A DNA stretch of 64,000 bases from Thalassotalea ponticola. GTDB lineage: Bacteria; Pseudomonadota; Gammaproteobacteria; Enterobacterales; Alteromonadaceae. This document shows, one piece after another, positions 32,587-42,330 of this stretch. Made by a program: the position numbers and the translations under genes. The notes below the pieces were generated by a model. The model saw nothing but the letters and a program-made list of their open reading frames with translations. It was not told the DNA's origin and did no database searches. The first letter of the stretch is position 1. Every line of letters starts with the position of its first letter. The DNA is taken from assembly GCF_041379045.1 (NCBI RefSeq), contig NZ_CP166871.1, positions 682,001-746,000 on the forward strand, written 5' to 3'.

Positions 32587-35500
32587 ATGTCATTGTTTAA
32601 ACTTAATAAAACGCCTAAAGCGGTCGCTTTAGCGTTGGGTTTAATGGTTTCGGCAACACCTGTTTACGGGCAAGCAGAACAACAAGCAAAATCAGCAAGC
32701 GAATGGTCGGTGAACGACCCTCAAGGCGATTTCTACGATGTAAAGATTAACGTTGACCAAGGTACTTGGATGAACGTTGATATATCGCCTGACGGCAAAA
32801 CCTTGGTGTTTGATTTACTCGGGGATATTTACACCATGCCGGTCAGCGGTGGCAAGGCAACCGCATTGACACAAGATATTGCTTGGCAGATGCAACCGAC
32901 CTTCTCTCCTGATGGCAAATACATTGCTTTTACCTCTGATCAAGGCGGCGGTGACAATATTTGGGTTATGGATGTTGACGGTGCTAATGCGACTCAAATT
33001 ACCAAAGAAACATTTCGCTTAGTTAATTCGCCTGCATGGAGCCCTGATGGTGATTATTTAGTCGCTCGTAAGCATTTTACTGGGACCCGCTCTCTCGGTG
33101 CCGGTGAAGTGTGGATGTACCACAAGTCGGGCGGTACGGGCATGATGTTAACCAAGCGACCAAACCAGCAAAAAGATTTGGGTGAGCCTGCGTTTTCTCC
33201 CGATGGCCGTTATGTTTACTTCTCGCAAGATGCAACACCTGGTAAAACTTTCCACTACTCAAAGGACAGTGAAAAGGGAATTTATAAAATTAAGCGCTAC
33301 GACCGTGAAACCGGTGATATCAAGGTTATTCTCGAAGGTCGTGGTGGCGCGATTCGACCAACGCCTTCACCCGATGGTAAGAAATTGGCATACATTTCAC
33401 GTGTAGATTTCCAATCGACCTTATTTATTTACGATTTGGAAACTGGCGAGAAAACCAAAGTGTATGGCGAGCTTGATCGCGATATGCAAGAAACGTGGGC
33501 GATTCACGGGGTTTACCCAACGATGGCGTGGACACCAGATAACGACGCCATTGTTTTCTGGGCTGGCGGTAAAATTAATAAGTTAGACTTAGCCAGTGGA
33601 ACAGCCAAGGTCATCGACTTTGAAGTTGACACCACCAAAAAAATGCAAAAAGCGCTGCGCGTGGCACAAAATATTGATCAAAGCAGCATGACGGTAAAAA
33701 TGCTGCGAGATGTAAAAATCTCACCCGACGGTGACAAAGTCGTATTTGAAGCGCTAGGTCATATTTACACTCGCGATTTACCAAATGGCAAACCAAAGCG
33801 CTTAACCAAGCAGAATCACAGCTTTGAACTGAACCCAAGCTTTTCTCGCGACGGTAAAAAAATCGTTTATGCGTCGTGGAATGACCAACAACAAGGTAAT
33901 ATTCACATTGTTTCAAGCCGTGGTGGTAAAGGTAAGAAGCTATTAACAGAAAAGGGCAAATACATAGAGCCGGTATTTTCTCCAGATGGCAAAACCGTTG
34001 TCTTTAGAAAAATTAAAGGCGGTTATATTACTTCGCCTGAGTTTGGCTTAAATCCAGGGATTTATAAAGTCAGCAGCAAAGGAGGCGAGGCGACCTTTAT
34101 CACCGATAACGGAACTCATCCTCAATTTGCTGAGCGCAACGATCGCATCTATTTGATGCGCTACTCGACAATGCCTGAGTTGGCGCGCATCGACCTTGAT
34201 GGTCACAATGAGCAAACCCTTTACACCGGTAAATATGCAACCGAGTTTAAAGTGGCTCCTAACGGTAAGTACTTAGCCTTTGCTGAACGCTTTAAGGTGT
34301 TTGTTACGCCGTTAACTGAACGCGGCGATGTTATTCAAATTGGCCCCGACGCGAAAAATATTCCGGTGCGTAAACTGTCAAGCCGCGCAGGCGAAAGTAT
34401 TAGCTGGAATGAAAACTCTGATACCTTGTACTGGAGCTTAGGACCAGAGCTGTATCAGGCATCCCTCAAAGGTATGTTTGATATTGGCTATCAGCAAGAC
34501 GAGCAACAACAGGTAAGCGTTACTGACTTGGGCTTTGAGGTACGTACCGATGCGCCTGAAGGCATGATTGCCTTTGTCGGTGGTAAAGTCGTTACTATGG
34601 AAGGCGAACAAGTCATTGACAACGGTGTTGTGCTCACTGATGGCAAACACATCAAAGCGGTAGGGAAGCAAGGCGAGGTTACTATTCCCGATGACGCGAT
34701 GATTGTTGATGTCAGTGGAAAAACCATTATGCCGGGCCTAATCGACGCTCACGCTCATGGCCCGCAAGGCAGTGACGAGTTAATCCCTCAGCAAAATTGG
34801 AAGAACTACGCGACCTTAGCTTTGGGCGTTACCACCATTCACGACCCGTCAAATGACACCACTGAAGTGTTTAGTGCAGCGGAGTTGCAGAAGGCGGGCG
34901 ATATTGTTGCACCGCGCATCTTTTCAACGGGAACTATTTTATACGGCGCATCAATGCCGGGTTATACTTCACACGTTGACAGTTTAGATGACGCGCGCTT
35001 TCATATTGAACGGTTAAAGAAAGTGGGTGCATTTAGCGTCAAGTCGTATAACCAGCCTCGTCGCAACCAACGTCAGCAAGTAATTCAGGCAGCACGTGAA
35101 ATGGATATGATGGTGGTGCCCGAGGGCGGTTCACTGTTACAGCACAACCTGAGTATGGTTGCCGATGGTCATACGTCGTTAGAGCACTCTATTTCAACCG
35201 CTAAAATTTACGATGACATCCGTCAATTCTGGCAACAGTCTGAAACAGCGTATGTGCCAACTCTGGTCGTTGCATACGGCGGAATATCGGGTGAGCACTA
35301 CTGGTATGACAAAACCCAAGTATGGCAGCATCCGTTGTTGAGTAAATACGTGCCTGATGACGTACTCGCATCGCGTTCAATGCGCCGTACCACAGCACCA
35401 GAGCATCACTACAATCACATTAGCGTGGCATCTGTGGCTAAAGAAATGCAAGATTTAGACGTTAAAGTAGCCATTGGCGCACATGGTCAACGCGAAGGCT

Positions 35501-35793
35501 TAGGTGCTCATTGGGAAATGTGGATGTTTGCTCAAGGGGGGATGTCACCGCTGCAAGCTATTCGCACAGCAACGATTGATTCGGCACGCCACCTAGGATT
35601 GGATCAGCACATTGGTTCATTAAAAGCAGGTAAGCTTGCTGATCTTATCGTCGTTGATGGTGATGTTGTTGAAGACATCCGACAATCAGATAAAATCAGC
35701 CACGTTATGCTCAATGGTCGTCTGTATGATGCCAACACGATGGATGAAATTGGTCATCGCAACAAAAAGCGCAAGCCGTTTTATTTTGAATAG
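32587..35793 (+). CDS. Exported TolB-like beta-propeller/amidohydrolase fusion
   Basis: A 1068-residue protein with a signal peptide ending near VYGQAEQ (residue 30). Residues of about 60-620 contain many PD40/WD40-like TolB repeats of the form SPDGKxxxF, forming one or two propellers. From about 655 an amidohydrolase domain begins. It has an N-terminal beta-sandwich, the metal-binding HAHG (H722, H724), a SVKSYN lysine candidate, LEHSIS, and a C-terminal IGSLKAGKLADLIVVDGD strand. The order fits periplasmic or outer-membrane enzymes of marine bacteria called amidohydrolase family protein. A peptide- or amide-type substrate is plausible but unproven. It is monocistronic. Confidence 0.85.
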   Translation: MSLFKLNKTPKAVALALGLMVSATPVYGQAEQQAKSASEWSVNDPQGDFYDVKINVDQGTWMNVDISPDGKTLVFDLLGDIYTMPVSGGKATALTQDIAWQMQPTFSPDGKYIAFTSDQGGGDNIWVMDVDGANATQITKETFRLVNSPAWSPDGDYLVARKHFTGTRSLGAGEVWMYHKSGGTGMMLTKRPNQQKDLGEPAFSPDGRYVYFSQDATPGKTFHYSKDSEKGIYKIKRYDRETGDIKVILEGRGGAIRPTPSPDGKKLAYISRVDFQSTLFIYDLETGEKTKVYGELDRDMQETWAIHGVYPTMAWTPDNDAIVFWAGGKINKLDLASGTAKVIDFEVDTTKKMQKALRVAQNIDQSSMTVKMLRDVKISPDGDKVVFEALGHIYTRDLPNGKPKRLTKQNHSFELNPSFSRDGKKIVYASWNDQQQGNIHIVSSRGGKGKKLLTEKGKYIEPVFSPDGKTVVFRKIKGGYITSPEFGLNPGIYKVSSKGGEATFITDNGTHPQFAERNDRIYLMRYSTMPELARIDLDGHNEQTLYTGKYATEFKVAPNGKYLAFAERFKVFVTPLTERGDVIQIGPDAKNIPVRKLSSRAGESISWNENSDTLYWSLGPELYQASLKGMFDIGYQQDEQQQVSVTDLGFEVRTDAPEGMIAFVGGKVVTMEGEQVIDNGVVLTDGKHIKAVGKQGEVTIPDDAMIVDVSGKTIMPGLIDAHAHGPQGSDELIPQQNWKNYATLALGVTTIHDPSNDTTEVFSAAELQKAGDIVAPRIFSTGTILYGASMPGYTSHVDSLDDARFHIERLKKVGAFSVKSYNQPRRNQRQQVIQAAREMDMMVVPEGGSLLQHNLSMVADGHTSLEHSISTAKIYDDIRQFWQQSETAYVPTLVVAYGGISGEHYWYDKTQVWQHPLLSKYVPDDVLASRSMRRTTAPEHHYNHISVASVAKEMQDLDVKVAIGAHGQREGLGAHWEMWMFAQGGMSPLQAIRTATIDSARHLGLDQHIGSLKAGKLADLIVVDGDVVEDIRQSDKISHVMLNGRLYDANTMDEIGHRNKKRKPFYFE

Positions 35794-35814
35794 CGCCGGT
35801 GCTTAACTGACAAT

Positions 35815-35846
35815 AAAAAACGGGATCTTAATCGATCCCGTTTTTT
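35815..35846 (+). terminator. Rho-independent terminator after the amidohydrolase gene
   Basis: A stem CGGGATC/GATCCCG (35821-35840) is flanked by A6 and T6, so it may work in both directions. Confidence 0.92.
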
Positions 35847-35958
35847 CATCTAGCGAAACTGGCCGAGTCGATGCAAATAACAACCACTAGGCAAAGCATT
35901 CGGTTATTGGATTCGTTTAAAACTCATTTACTTGATGAAAACCGTTTATCGATCTTAC

Positions 35959-36177
35959 TTAAAGCGCCAAATCGATAATCATTTCGGTTAGCTCTTCTTT
36001 GGAAATGGCATTGTCGTGATTGGTATCAAATTTGTGAAATATCGTTTCACACATTTTGATCCCTTTTTCTTGTAACAAGCACTCGATAAGTTCGACAAAT
36101 TCAGAGCGAGAAATCACCCCGTCTTGGTCCTCGTCAAATACTTCAAATAATTCATCTACCCACTGAGATAACTGCAT
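35959..36177 (-). CDS. Small two-EF-hand calcium-binding protein
   Basis: A 72-residue acidic protein made of two EF-hand units and little else. Loop 1 runs from D15 to E26 (DEDQDGVISRSE) and is fully canonical, with Gly at position 6. Loop 2 runs from D51 to E62 (DTNHDNAISKEE) and has Asn instead of Gly at position 6, which should still bind calcium. There is no signal peptide, so it is probably cytosolic. It is a stand-alone gene that diverges from the degenerate-GGDEF gene. The function is unknown; a calmodulin-like sensor or calcium buffer is the inference. Confidence 0.85.
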   Translation of the reverse strand: MQLSQWVDELFEVFDEDQDGVISRSEFVELIECLLQEKGIKMCETIFHKFDTNHDNAISKEELTEMIIDLAL

Positions 36178-36508
36178 AGTTAGTCCTTAATAAAAAAAGG
36201 CGTCGCTGGATAACGTGACACTGACATGATGATTTACTTTACTATTTACCGACAGTGAATACAAATTGTTACTGGCTAAATGCGTTGCTAGCGCGCTAAT
36301 TGCCTGTATATTTACCGTTATCAACAGCAGATGAATTACTAGCAGTTAGAGAAAATTATCGTTAACCGTTTGAAATATTGCCAATAAATTCAATTTAATT
36401 GCAAATTTATCAGTTGTTTAGGATTTTCAATAAAACATTTTACTGTTAACATTCGGATCACATATTTTTTTATTCTGTTCTGCTAGAAGCAGTATTTACT
36501 GAGCCGAG
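36178..36508. other. Divergent intergenic region, EF-hand gene to GGDEF-like gene
   Basis: 331 bp, strongly A/T rich, with no ORF of merit. It should hold the promoters of both divergent genes. No confident -35/-10 pair, operator or RNA structure could be picked out. Confidence 0.5.
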
Positions 36509-38701
36509 TTGATTTTGCCGTTTTCCAATGTGTTAGCTAACCAATTTAAACCTCTATTGTTTGTTCTGGTACTGTCTGTTTTCGGATTTGTGGTTAATCT
36601 CTACCCATTGCCATTGGTCGCCAATATTCACCTGATTATCGGTAATATGGCGTTTGTTATCGTGGCAATGCGCTTGGGTGTTTTTTACAGCTTACTCAGT
36701 GCCATTATTGTCGTCAGTGGCCTTTATCTATCGTTTAATCATCCCTTTGTTTATATCAGCTTTTGTCTCGAAGCTGTGTGTCTTGCTTTACTTCGCAAAC
36801 GCGGTATGTATGTGCTCTATGCCGATATATTATATTGGCTACTCATAGGTATTCCCGTTACAGCGTTACTGCTACATCTTGCTTATGATTCCTCTTGGCA
36901 GACAATGTTGTTTACCATTATTAAACAGGGCATCAATGGTCTTTTTTACGCTGGTCTGGCAGGGCTAGTGGTATATTTTTGGCCCAACTTATTTACGCTA
37001 ACGGGTCGACAACAACCGGTTGTGATTCGCACGCTACACCAAAAGTTAGTTTATGCTGCCGTCTTGTTGATCTCTTTTACAGTTATCATTACATCGATGT
37101 TAGTCACCCAAAGCTTGGTCAATCGGCAGCATTCTGAGCTCGAAGAGGATTTAGTTAATAGTAGAAATTATATTGCGCTATCGGCCAACAACCTCCTCAA
37201 GAGCCACGCGCTTGCCTTTACCCACGCCGATGCTTATATGCAGACGATTGCCGCTGATGATTGGCAGCAAGCACGAGCATATGCTCAGCGCATGCAAGAT
37301 AATTACCCATTGTTTTACGATGTGATGTTGGTTAACCAGCAACAACAAACAGTATATGCAACGTCAAATAGTTTAGTGTCGTACACCAGTGACCAGCAGG
37401 CTGGAAAACACGCCTTTTCGACGCTGTTTAACAAAGCGCTCAACAGCTTTGAAGTGGTAGTCGAGGTGGTCCCTAATCAGGTCGATAATAACCAACCATT
37501 ACTGTTGTTTAGCAAAGCGTTTTCGTTTGACCAATCAGCCACCCCTGACGGGGTGTTAATGGCCGCGATTAACTTGCAATCAATAAGCCAAATGTGGACC
37601 GAGCACACGAAAAAATCACACAAAGTTTTGTTACTCGATGCTGAAGACCAAGTGCTTTTCAGTAGTGATCAATCTTTGTATCCGTCGCTGACCACGTTTT
37701 TTTACCGCCAACAAAAAGATATTACCTTTGACGAGCAAAGCGACATAAAACTGGTGGAACTCTACGAGCAAGGCATCGATGTTAATACCCGTTTTTATTT
37801 GACCCACCGCCACTTACAAAACGGCTGGCAAGTGGTTGTTATCCAGCCGTCGCAACAAGTGACTAGCTCAGTGGAACAAGAGTATTTACTCATTCTCAAG
37901 CTGTTGTTTGGTACTTTGGTAATTTCCATACTATTTGCCAACATAGTGGCGCGCCAAATTACTAAGCCATTAACATTTATCGGCAAGCAATTAACCCAAA
38001 CAGAGCAGCGCAAAGACTATCAATTAAACGCTACTGTCCCGTCTACTACAACGGAAATAGTCGACCTTTATCAGCAGTTTAAACACTTTTATTCGCGCAG
38101 GTCGGCAACGCTTGAACTGACTCAATCGGAACTCGACGATACCAAAGCACAGCTAACATTAGCGGACGATAAGATCGCTGAGTTAACCCTCACTGATCCG
38201 GTGACTAAGATAGCCAATAGAAAAGCCTTTGAAGGGCAATTTTCGGTTGTCCAAAAGTTGACACAGCGCAATCACAATAATTTAGCGTGCGTGTTAATTG
38301 AGCTCGACAAAGCAATGTTTGCTTCTACAGCAAGTGAGCAAAGTAGTGCTGAGCAGAGATTGCGCGATATCGCCCATTACATTAGCGATGAGTTTGCCAG
38401 AGAAGGCGATCTCACCGCTCGCTTTAGTGAGTTACAATTTGTCGTCGCAATAAGCCACATTAACGAGCACCACCTGGCGCGTAAATTAGATAAACTGGTG
38501 AGTAGAATGGTTGAATCTGGCCAGCAAGCAAGTCAATTAACCGATGCCAGTAGCGCCGTCCAAATTGGCGCCGTAATTGCGCCTGCGGCGTACAGCAGTG
38601 ACGTGACAAGTTGGCTCAAGTTAGCCGATTTGGCGCTGTATAAAGCCAAACAAAGCGCAGGTGACAATGTACATATCGAGAGTATGCTAGGAATCGTTTA
38701 A
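36509..38701 (+). CDS. Membrane sensor with degenerate GGDEF domain
   Basis: A 730-residue protein. About five N-terminal membrane helices (to residue 165) resemble a membrane sensor module. A further helix at about 185-205 is followed by a periplasmic region of about 250 residues, likely Cache-like. Another helix (about 470-490) leads into a HAMP segment (ITKPLTFIGKQLTQ), a short coiled coil and a GGDEF fold (LTDPVTKIANRKAFEGQF). The catalytic GGDEF sequence is replaced by S640-E-L-Q-F644, so cyclase activity is unlikely; it may bind c-di-GMP or act as a receptor. The start is uncertain: TTG at 36509 or at 36515. Confidence 0.78.
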   Translation: MILPFSNVLANQFKPLLFVLVLSVFGFVVNLYPLPLVANIHLIIGNMAFVIVAMRLGVFYSLLSAIIVVSGLYLSFNHPFVYISFCLEAVCLALLRKRGMYVLYADILYWLLIGIPVTALLLHLAYDSSWQTMLFTIIKQGINGLFYAGLAGLVVYFWPNLFTLTGRQQPVVIRTLHQKLVYAAVLLISFTVIITSMLVTQSLVNRQHSELEEDLVNSRNYIALSANNLLKSHALAFTHADAYMQTIAADDWQQARAYAQRMQDNYPLFYDVMLVNQQQQTVYATSNSLVSYTSDQQAGKHAFSTLFNKALNSFEVVVEVVPNQVDNNQPLLLFSKAFSFDQSATPDGVLMAAINLQSISQMWTEHTKKSHKVLLLDAEDQVLFSSDQSLYPSLTTFFYRQQKDITFDEQSDIKLVELYEQGIDVNTRFYLTHRHLQNGWQVVVIQPSQQVTSSVEQEYLLILKLLFGTLVISILFANIVARQITKPLTFIGKQLTQTEQRKDYQLNATVPSTTTEIVDLYQQFKHFYSRRSATLELTQSELDDTKAQLTLADDKIAELTLTDPVTKIANRKAFEGQFSVVQKLTQRNHNNLACVLIELDKAMFASTASEQSSAEQRLRDIAHYISDEFAREGDLTARFSELQFVVAISHINEHHLARKLDKLVSRMVESGQQASQLTDASSAVQIGAVIAPAAYSSDVTSWLKLADLALYKAKQSAGDNVHIESMLGIV

Positions 38702-38828
38702 CACAAGCCACAGTCGATATAACACAAGAGGTTTGCTAACAAAGAGGGCGACAACCAATGGGTTATCGCCCTCTGTTTATCGTTTGCGCTAACTCGCTAG
38801 GCAGCGAGTCAACGTCATGTCGATGCTG

Positions 38829-40331
38829 TTATTTTAGCGAGATGGTGGTATGTACAGTCTCACCGTCTTGGTGATCTGGCTCAAACCAACGCGCAGTTAC
38901 CGTTTTCGTCTGTGTCCAAAATTGGGTGACTTGCTTGCCATTTGGTCCTAAATCGCCAAGCTTTGAAGCTCTTGAACCGGTAAATGAGAAGTACGCTACC
39001 GGCACTGGGATAGGCACATTAATCCCCACCTGACCGACGTCGATGTCATTTTCAAATTTACGAGCGGCATAGCCTGATGAGGTGAAAAGTGACGTGCCAT
39101 TACCATTGGGGTTTGCATTGATTAACTCAATCGCTTGTTCAAGCGTATCAACTTCTAGCACACATAACGCAGGTCCAAAAATTTCTTTGGTGTAGATATC
39201 CATATCGGTCGTGACGCCAGAAAACAGAGTCGGACCAACGAAGTTACCGCGCTCGTAACCCGGTACGCTGATATTGCGTCCATCCACTAATAAGTTAGCC
39301 CCTTGCTCAACCCCAGAGTCGAGTATGCTAATAATGCGTTGTTTCGCTTGCGGCGATACAACAGGGCCTAAATCCGCGTTGCGATTAGTGCCAACGTCAA
39401 CAATAAGCTTTTTCGCTCGCTCAGCAATTTCTGGTAACCAGTTTCTCGCTTCACCGACCAAAATGGTAACAGGATTGGCCATACAACGCTGGCCAGCAGC
39501 ACCGAATGCTGAACCTAAGAGGTCATTAATGGCGCGATCTTTATTGGCATCAGGCATGATCACCATATGGTTTTTAGCACCCATCATACACTGTGCGCGT
39601 TTGCCGTGTTGACTTGCGTGATTGTATACGTGAGTGCCTACATGTGTTGAACCAATAAATGATACAGCTTTTACATCGTTGTGTTCACACAGCTGGTTAA
39701 CTACATCAGGGCCACCGTGAACCACGTTCAAGACACCTGCGGGAACGCCGGCTTGTAGCGCGAGCTCGACCATTAACATAGTTGCTGATGGATCTTGTTC
39801 TGACGGTTTTAAGATAAAGCTATTACCACAAGCAATCGCCGCAGGGAACATAAAGGCGGGTAGCATCACTGGAAAATTAAACGCGGTGATACCAACGCCA
39901 ACGCCTAAAGGTTGATTGTGTGTGTACACATCAACCCCTGTTGCCGCATTATTGGCGATATCACCAAGCTGTAGGCGGGTAATAGCACAGGCATTTTCTA
40001 CCGCTTCTAACGCACGACCGACTTCGCCTTCAGCATCAGGTAGGGTTTTACCGTGTTCTTCAGTGATCAACTCGGCGATTTTTTGCGTGTTTTGTTCTAG
40101 TAATTGCTGGAACTTAAACATAATACGCATACGCTGGGTCAAAGAGGTTTTGCGCCAGCTAGCAAATGCTTGCTTGGCGTTAGCGACAGCCAATTCAACT
40201 TCGTCTCGTGTTGCCATTGGCACTTTGGCTACGACTTCTTGCGTCGCTGGGTTTAGTACATCTAACCAGTTGGTTGATTTTGAAATAACTTTTTCACCAC
40301 CGATAATCAGTGGTATTTCGCGAATACTCAT
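38829..40331 (-). CDS. mmsA: CoA-acylating methylmalonate-semialdehyde dehydrogenase
   Basis: An NAD-dependent aldehyde dehydrogenase of valine (and myo-inositol) breakdown that forms propionyl- or acetyl-CoA from the semialdehyde. The length is 500 residues. The catalytic Cys is C283 in GAAGQRCMA, and the cofactor-binding SFIGSTHVGTHVY segment is at about 229. The GVGITAFNFPVMLP and C-terminal FTGSRASKLGDLGPNGKQ motifs are characteristic of MmsA rather than of other aldehyde dehydrogenases. No other valine-degradation gene (such as mmsB) lies within the window. It is a single gene on the minus strand. Confidence 0.93.
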   Translation of the reverse strand: MSIREIPLIIGGEKVISKSTNWLDVLNPATQEVVAKVPMATRDEVELAVANAKQAFASWRKTSLTQRMRIMFKFQQLLEQNTQKIAELITEEHGKTLPDAEGEVGRALEAVENACAITRLQLGDIANNAATGVDVYTHNQPLGVGVGITAFNFPVMLPAFMFPAAIACGNSFILKPSEQDPSATMLMVELALQAGVPAGVLNVVHGGPDVVNQLCEHNDVKAVSFIGSTHVGTHVYNHASQHGKRAQCMMGAKNHMVIMPDANKDRAINDLLGSAFGAAGQRCMANPVTILVGEARNWLPEIAERAKKLIVDVGTNRNADLGPVVSPQAKQRIISILDSGVEQGANLLVDGRNISVPGYERGNFVGPTLFSGVTTDMDIYTKEIFGPALCVLEVDTLEQAIELINANPNGNGTSLFTSSGYAARKFENDIDVGQVGINVPIPVPVAYFSFTGSRASKLGDLGPNGKQVTQFWTQTKTVTARWFEPDHQDGETVHTTISLK

Positions 40332-40704
40332 AGCTCGCCCCTTGTTGTTAGTTGATTTAGCAATATTGTTATTGTTATAAACATTGCTTGTTTGCGATTA
40401 GGGTATGAATATCTGTTAGTGTTAGCAAGCTTTACAAGGTGAATTGACAAGGAATTTACAAAAGTTTAACGGCTGAAAATAGGCTTTTTGTAAACATCAA
40501 TTGGCACAGAAACCTATTTCTCGCCAGTCTACTACCGGTGAACAAAGTTACAGCCCAGCATCGTGACGCCGCTCATTAGGGGGGATTTGACTGGTTAACA
40601 TCATCGTCTGTTTTGGCACTATAAACAAAAAATGCGCAGGCAATACGTCGTTATTATCGACGATTGCCTGCGCTGGCGTTTTCAATGACCAAGCTTGCGC
40701 GAGG
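40332..40704. other. mmsA-to-subtilase intergenic region
   Basis: 373 bp without a supported gene. It should hold the mmsA promoter near 40340-40450 and contains the subtilase terminator at 40620-40673. A 78-residue minus-strand frame (40548-40784) overlaps the subtilase end and is a shadow. Confidence 0.6.
40620..40673 (-). terminator. Terminator of the subtilase gene
   Basis: A long stem GCGCAGGCAAT-A-CGTCG pairs with CGACGATTGCCTGCGC across a TTATTAT loop (40634-40673). On the minus strand it leads into ATTTTTTGTTTAT. It lies about 30 bp downstream of the subtilase stop. Confidence 0.85.
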
Positions 40705-42330
40705 TTATCGACAACGAGGTCCGTTGCCTTTACACGGCTCTGGTTCGGGTTCTGGCTCTGGCTCTGGAGTGGTTCCACAGCCATTCGCGGTTAAGTACGC
40801 GTCTGCAGCAACCGCGTCAACAATTCCGTAACCGAAGTACTCATCGTGGCCCGCTGCACCGCCATCAACGGCACTTTGCTTTAAGGCATTGCGTATGTCT
40901 GTACCACTACACTCGCTGTGATTAGACCATACCAATGCTGCTACACCCGATACCGCCGGTGTCGCCATCGAGGTACCACTCATAAATCCATAGTCACTGC
41001 TATCGATAGATACACTGGCATTGGTGGCGTTTACCAAAGCATCGCGATCCGCTAAGTCGGTACCAACCGCTGGAATAGTCGTACTATTTGGCTCTCCTAA
41101 CGTGCCGTATAACATACCGGCTTCGTTATTAATGATGATCGCGCCTAAACCGCCAGAATTTTCACAGTTTAACACTTTGTCATGAAAGCTGATATTACCG
41201 CGGTCAATGACACAAATCTTACCATTTGCCGCAGAGTCAACTACTTCAGCGGTGCCCATAAAATACGCAGCACCGCTTGCACTACCTGTGTTTTCCATGG
41301 CTGATGATGCATAGGCTTGTGAGTCTGCGGTTACATTCGCTGCCGTTGCCGTGCCTGCCGGGTAAGTTGACAAGGTGTCTACCCCGCCAGCGGTTACTTC
41401 AACACAGACGCTGTCGTTAAATGATGCGTTTTTACCGCGTCCAGTCGTACAGGAAGGGAATTGAGAGAATGCGGCAATGTTATTATTGGCATCATTGGCA
41501 CCGATCATCATCACCGATTCATAACCTGCCGGGTATGAACGGACGCTATTACCGTCATTACCCGCCGCCGCCACCACTAAACCGCCATTTGCCGTAAACT
41601 CAGCAAAAGCGTTTGATTCCGTGCTGTTGGCTCCACCGCCACCGAGACTCATAGAAACGATATTGGCACCAGCTTGCGCACATAAGTTGGTTGCGTGAGC
41701 CAAGTCTGATGAGTATCCCCAACCACTGGCATTGAATACTTTGATGATATGCATATCAACCCCTGGTGCCATACCAACCACACCAATGCCATTGTCTGCT
41801 GCACCAACCGTACCGGCAACGTGGGTGCCGTGTGGGCCACCTTGCTCGTCCCAGTTACCGGTACCGATATCATTGTCACCAGTAATTGCGCCCCAGTTAA
41901 AATCAGGATTAGAGCGATCGAGACCCGAATCAATAACGCACACCTTCATACCCGCTTGTGTGTTTAGGGTTAGTTGATTGGCTTTTGATTGGTAAACGGC
42001 ATATGGAGTGATCTGTTGCTGCATCGGATCGCCAAGGTCATCGTTGTACAACGCCATGGGATAACGACGTTGGTCGGCTTCGATAAGTTTGATCTTTGGA
42101 CTGTTAAGCAATCCTTTTACCGTCGCTAAGTCTTTACCGTTAAACTGGGCGACAACAAAGCCGTTCGAATCGAGTTTTATTTGCCCCCCGTGCTGCGCAG
42201 CAAGCGCTTTTACGGTGCCTTTGTTGTGATTATCAACTTGGATAATATATCTGTCATCATCAGCGTGTGCGCTAAAGCTGGTGCTAATGGCAACAGCCAA
42301 TGATGATATAAGAAAGGATTTTAACGTCAT
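40705..42330 (-). CDS. Secreted subtilisin-like serine protease (S8) with PA insert
   Basis: A 541-residue exported protease. The ATG at 42330 (MTLKSFLIS) follows CAGGAG, whereas an upstream frame start at 42372 lacks support. The signal peptide ends at SAHA. An I9-type propeptide (about 25-85, YIIQVDNHNKGTVKALAAQ) precedes the catalytic triad D134 (IDSG), H167 (HGTHVAG) and S454 (GTSMATP). An extra PA-like domain of about 130 residues is inserted between His and Ser. The C-terminus is a Pro-Glu repeat of five PE units ending in CKGNGPRCR, which could make a small disulfide loop. The likely role is extracellular protein digestion. Confidence 0.93.
   Translation of the reverse strand: MTLKSFLISSLAVAISTSFSAHADDDRYIIQVDNHNKGTVKALAAQHGGQIKLDSNGFVVAQFNGKDLATVKGLLNSPKIKLIEADQRRYPMALYNDDLGDPMQQQITPYAVYQSKANQLTLNTQAGMKVCVIDSGLDRSNPDFNWGAITGDNDIGTGNWDEQGGPHGTHVAGTVGAADNGIGVVGMAPGVDMHIIKVFNASGWGYSSDLAHATNLCAQAGANIVSMSLGGGGANSTESNAFAEFTANGGLVVAAAGNDGNSVRSYPAGYESVMMIGANDANNNIAAFSQFPSCTTGRGKNASFNDSVCVEVTAGGVDTLSTYPAGTATAANVTADSQAYASSAMENTGSASGAAYFMGTAEVVDSAANGKICVIDRGNISFHDKVLNCENSGGLGAIIINNEAGMLYGTLGEPNSTTIPAVGTDLADRDALVNATNASVSIDSSDYGFMSGTSMATPAVSGVAALVWSNHSECSGTDIRNALKQSAVDGGAAGHDEYFGYGIVDAVAADAYLTANGCGTTPEPEPEPEPEPCKGNGPRCR

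Noticed and set aside
40741..40770. Short tandem repeat resembling a CRISPR or minisatellite
   Set aside because: It encodes the Pro-Glu repeat of the subtilase in frame; there are no spacers.
40548..40784. 78-codon minus-strand ORF overlapping the subtilase end
   Set aside because: It crosses the subtilase terminator hairpin and overlaps the end of that gene in another frame; it has no ribosome-binding site of note.
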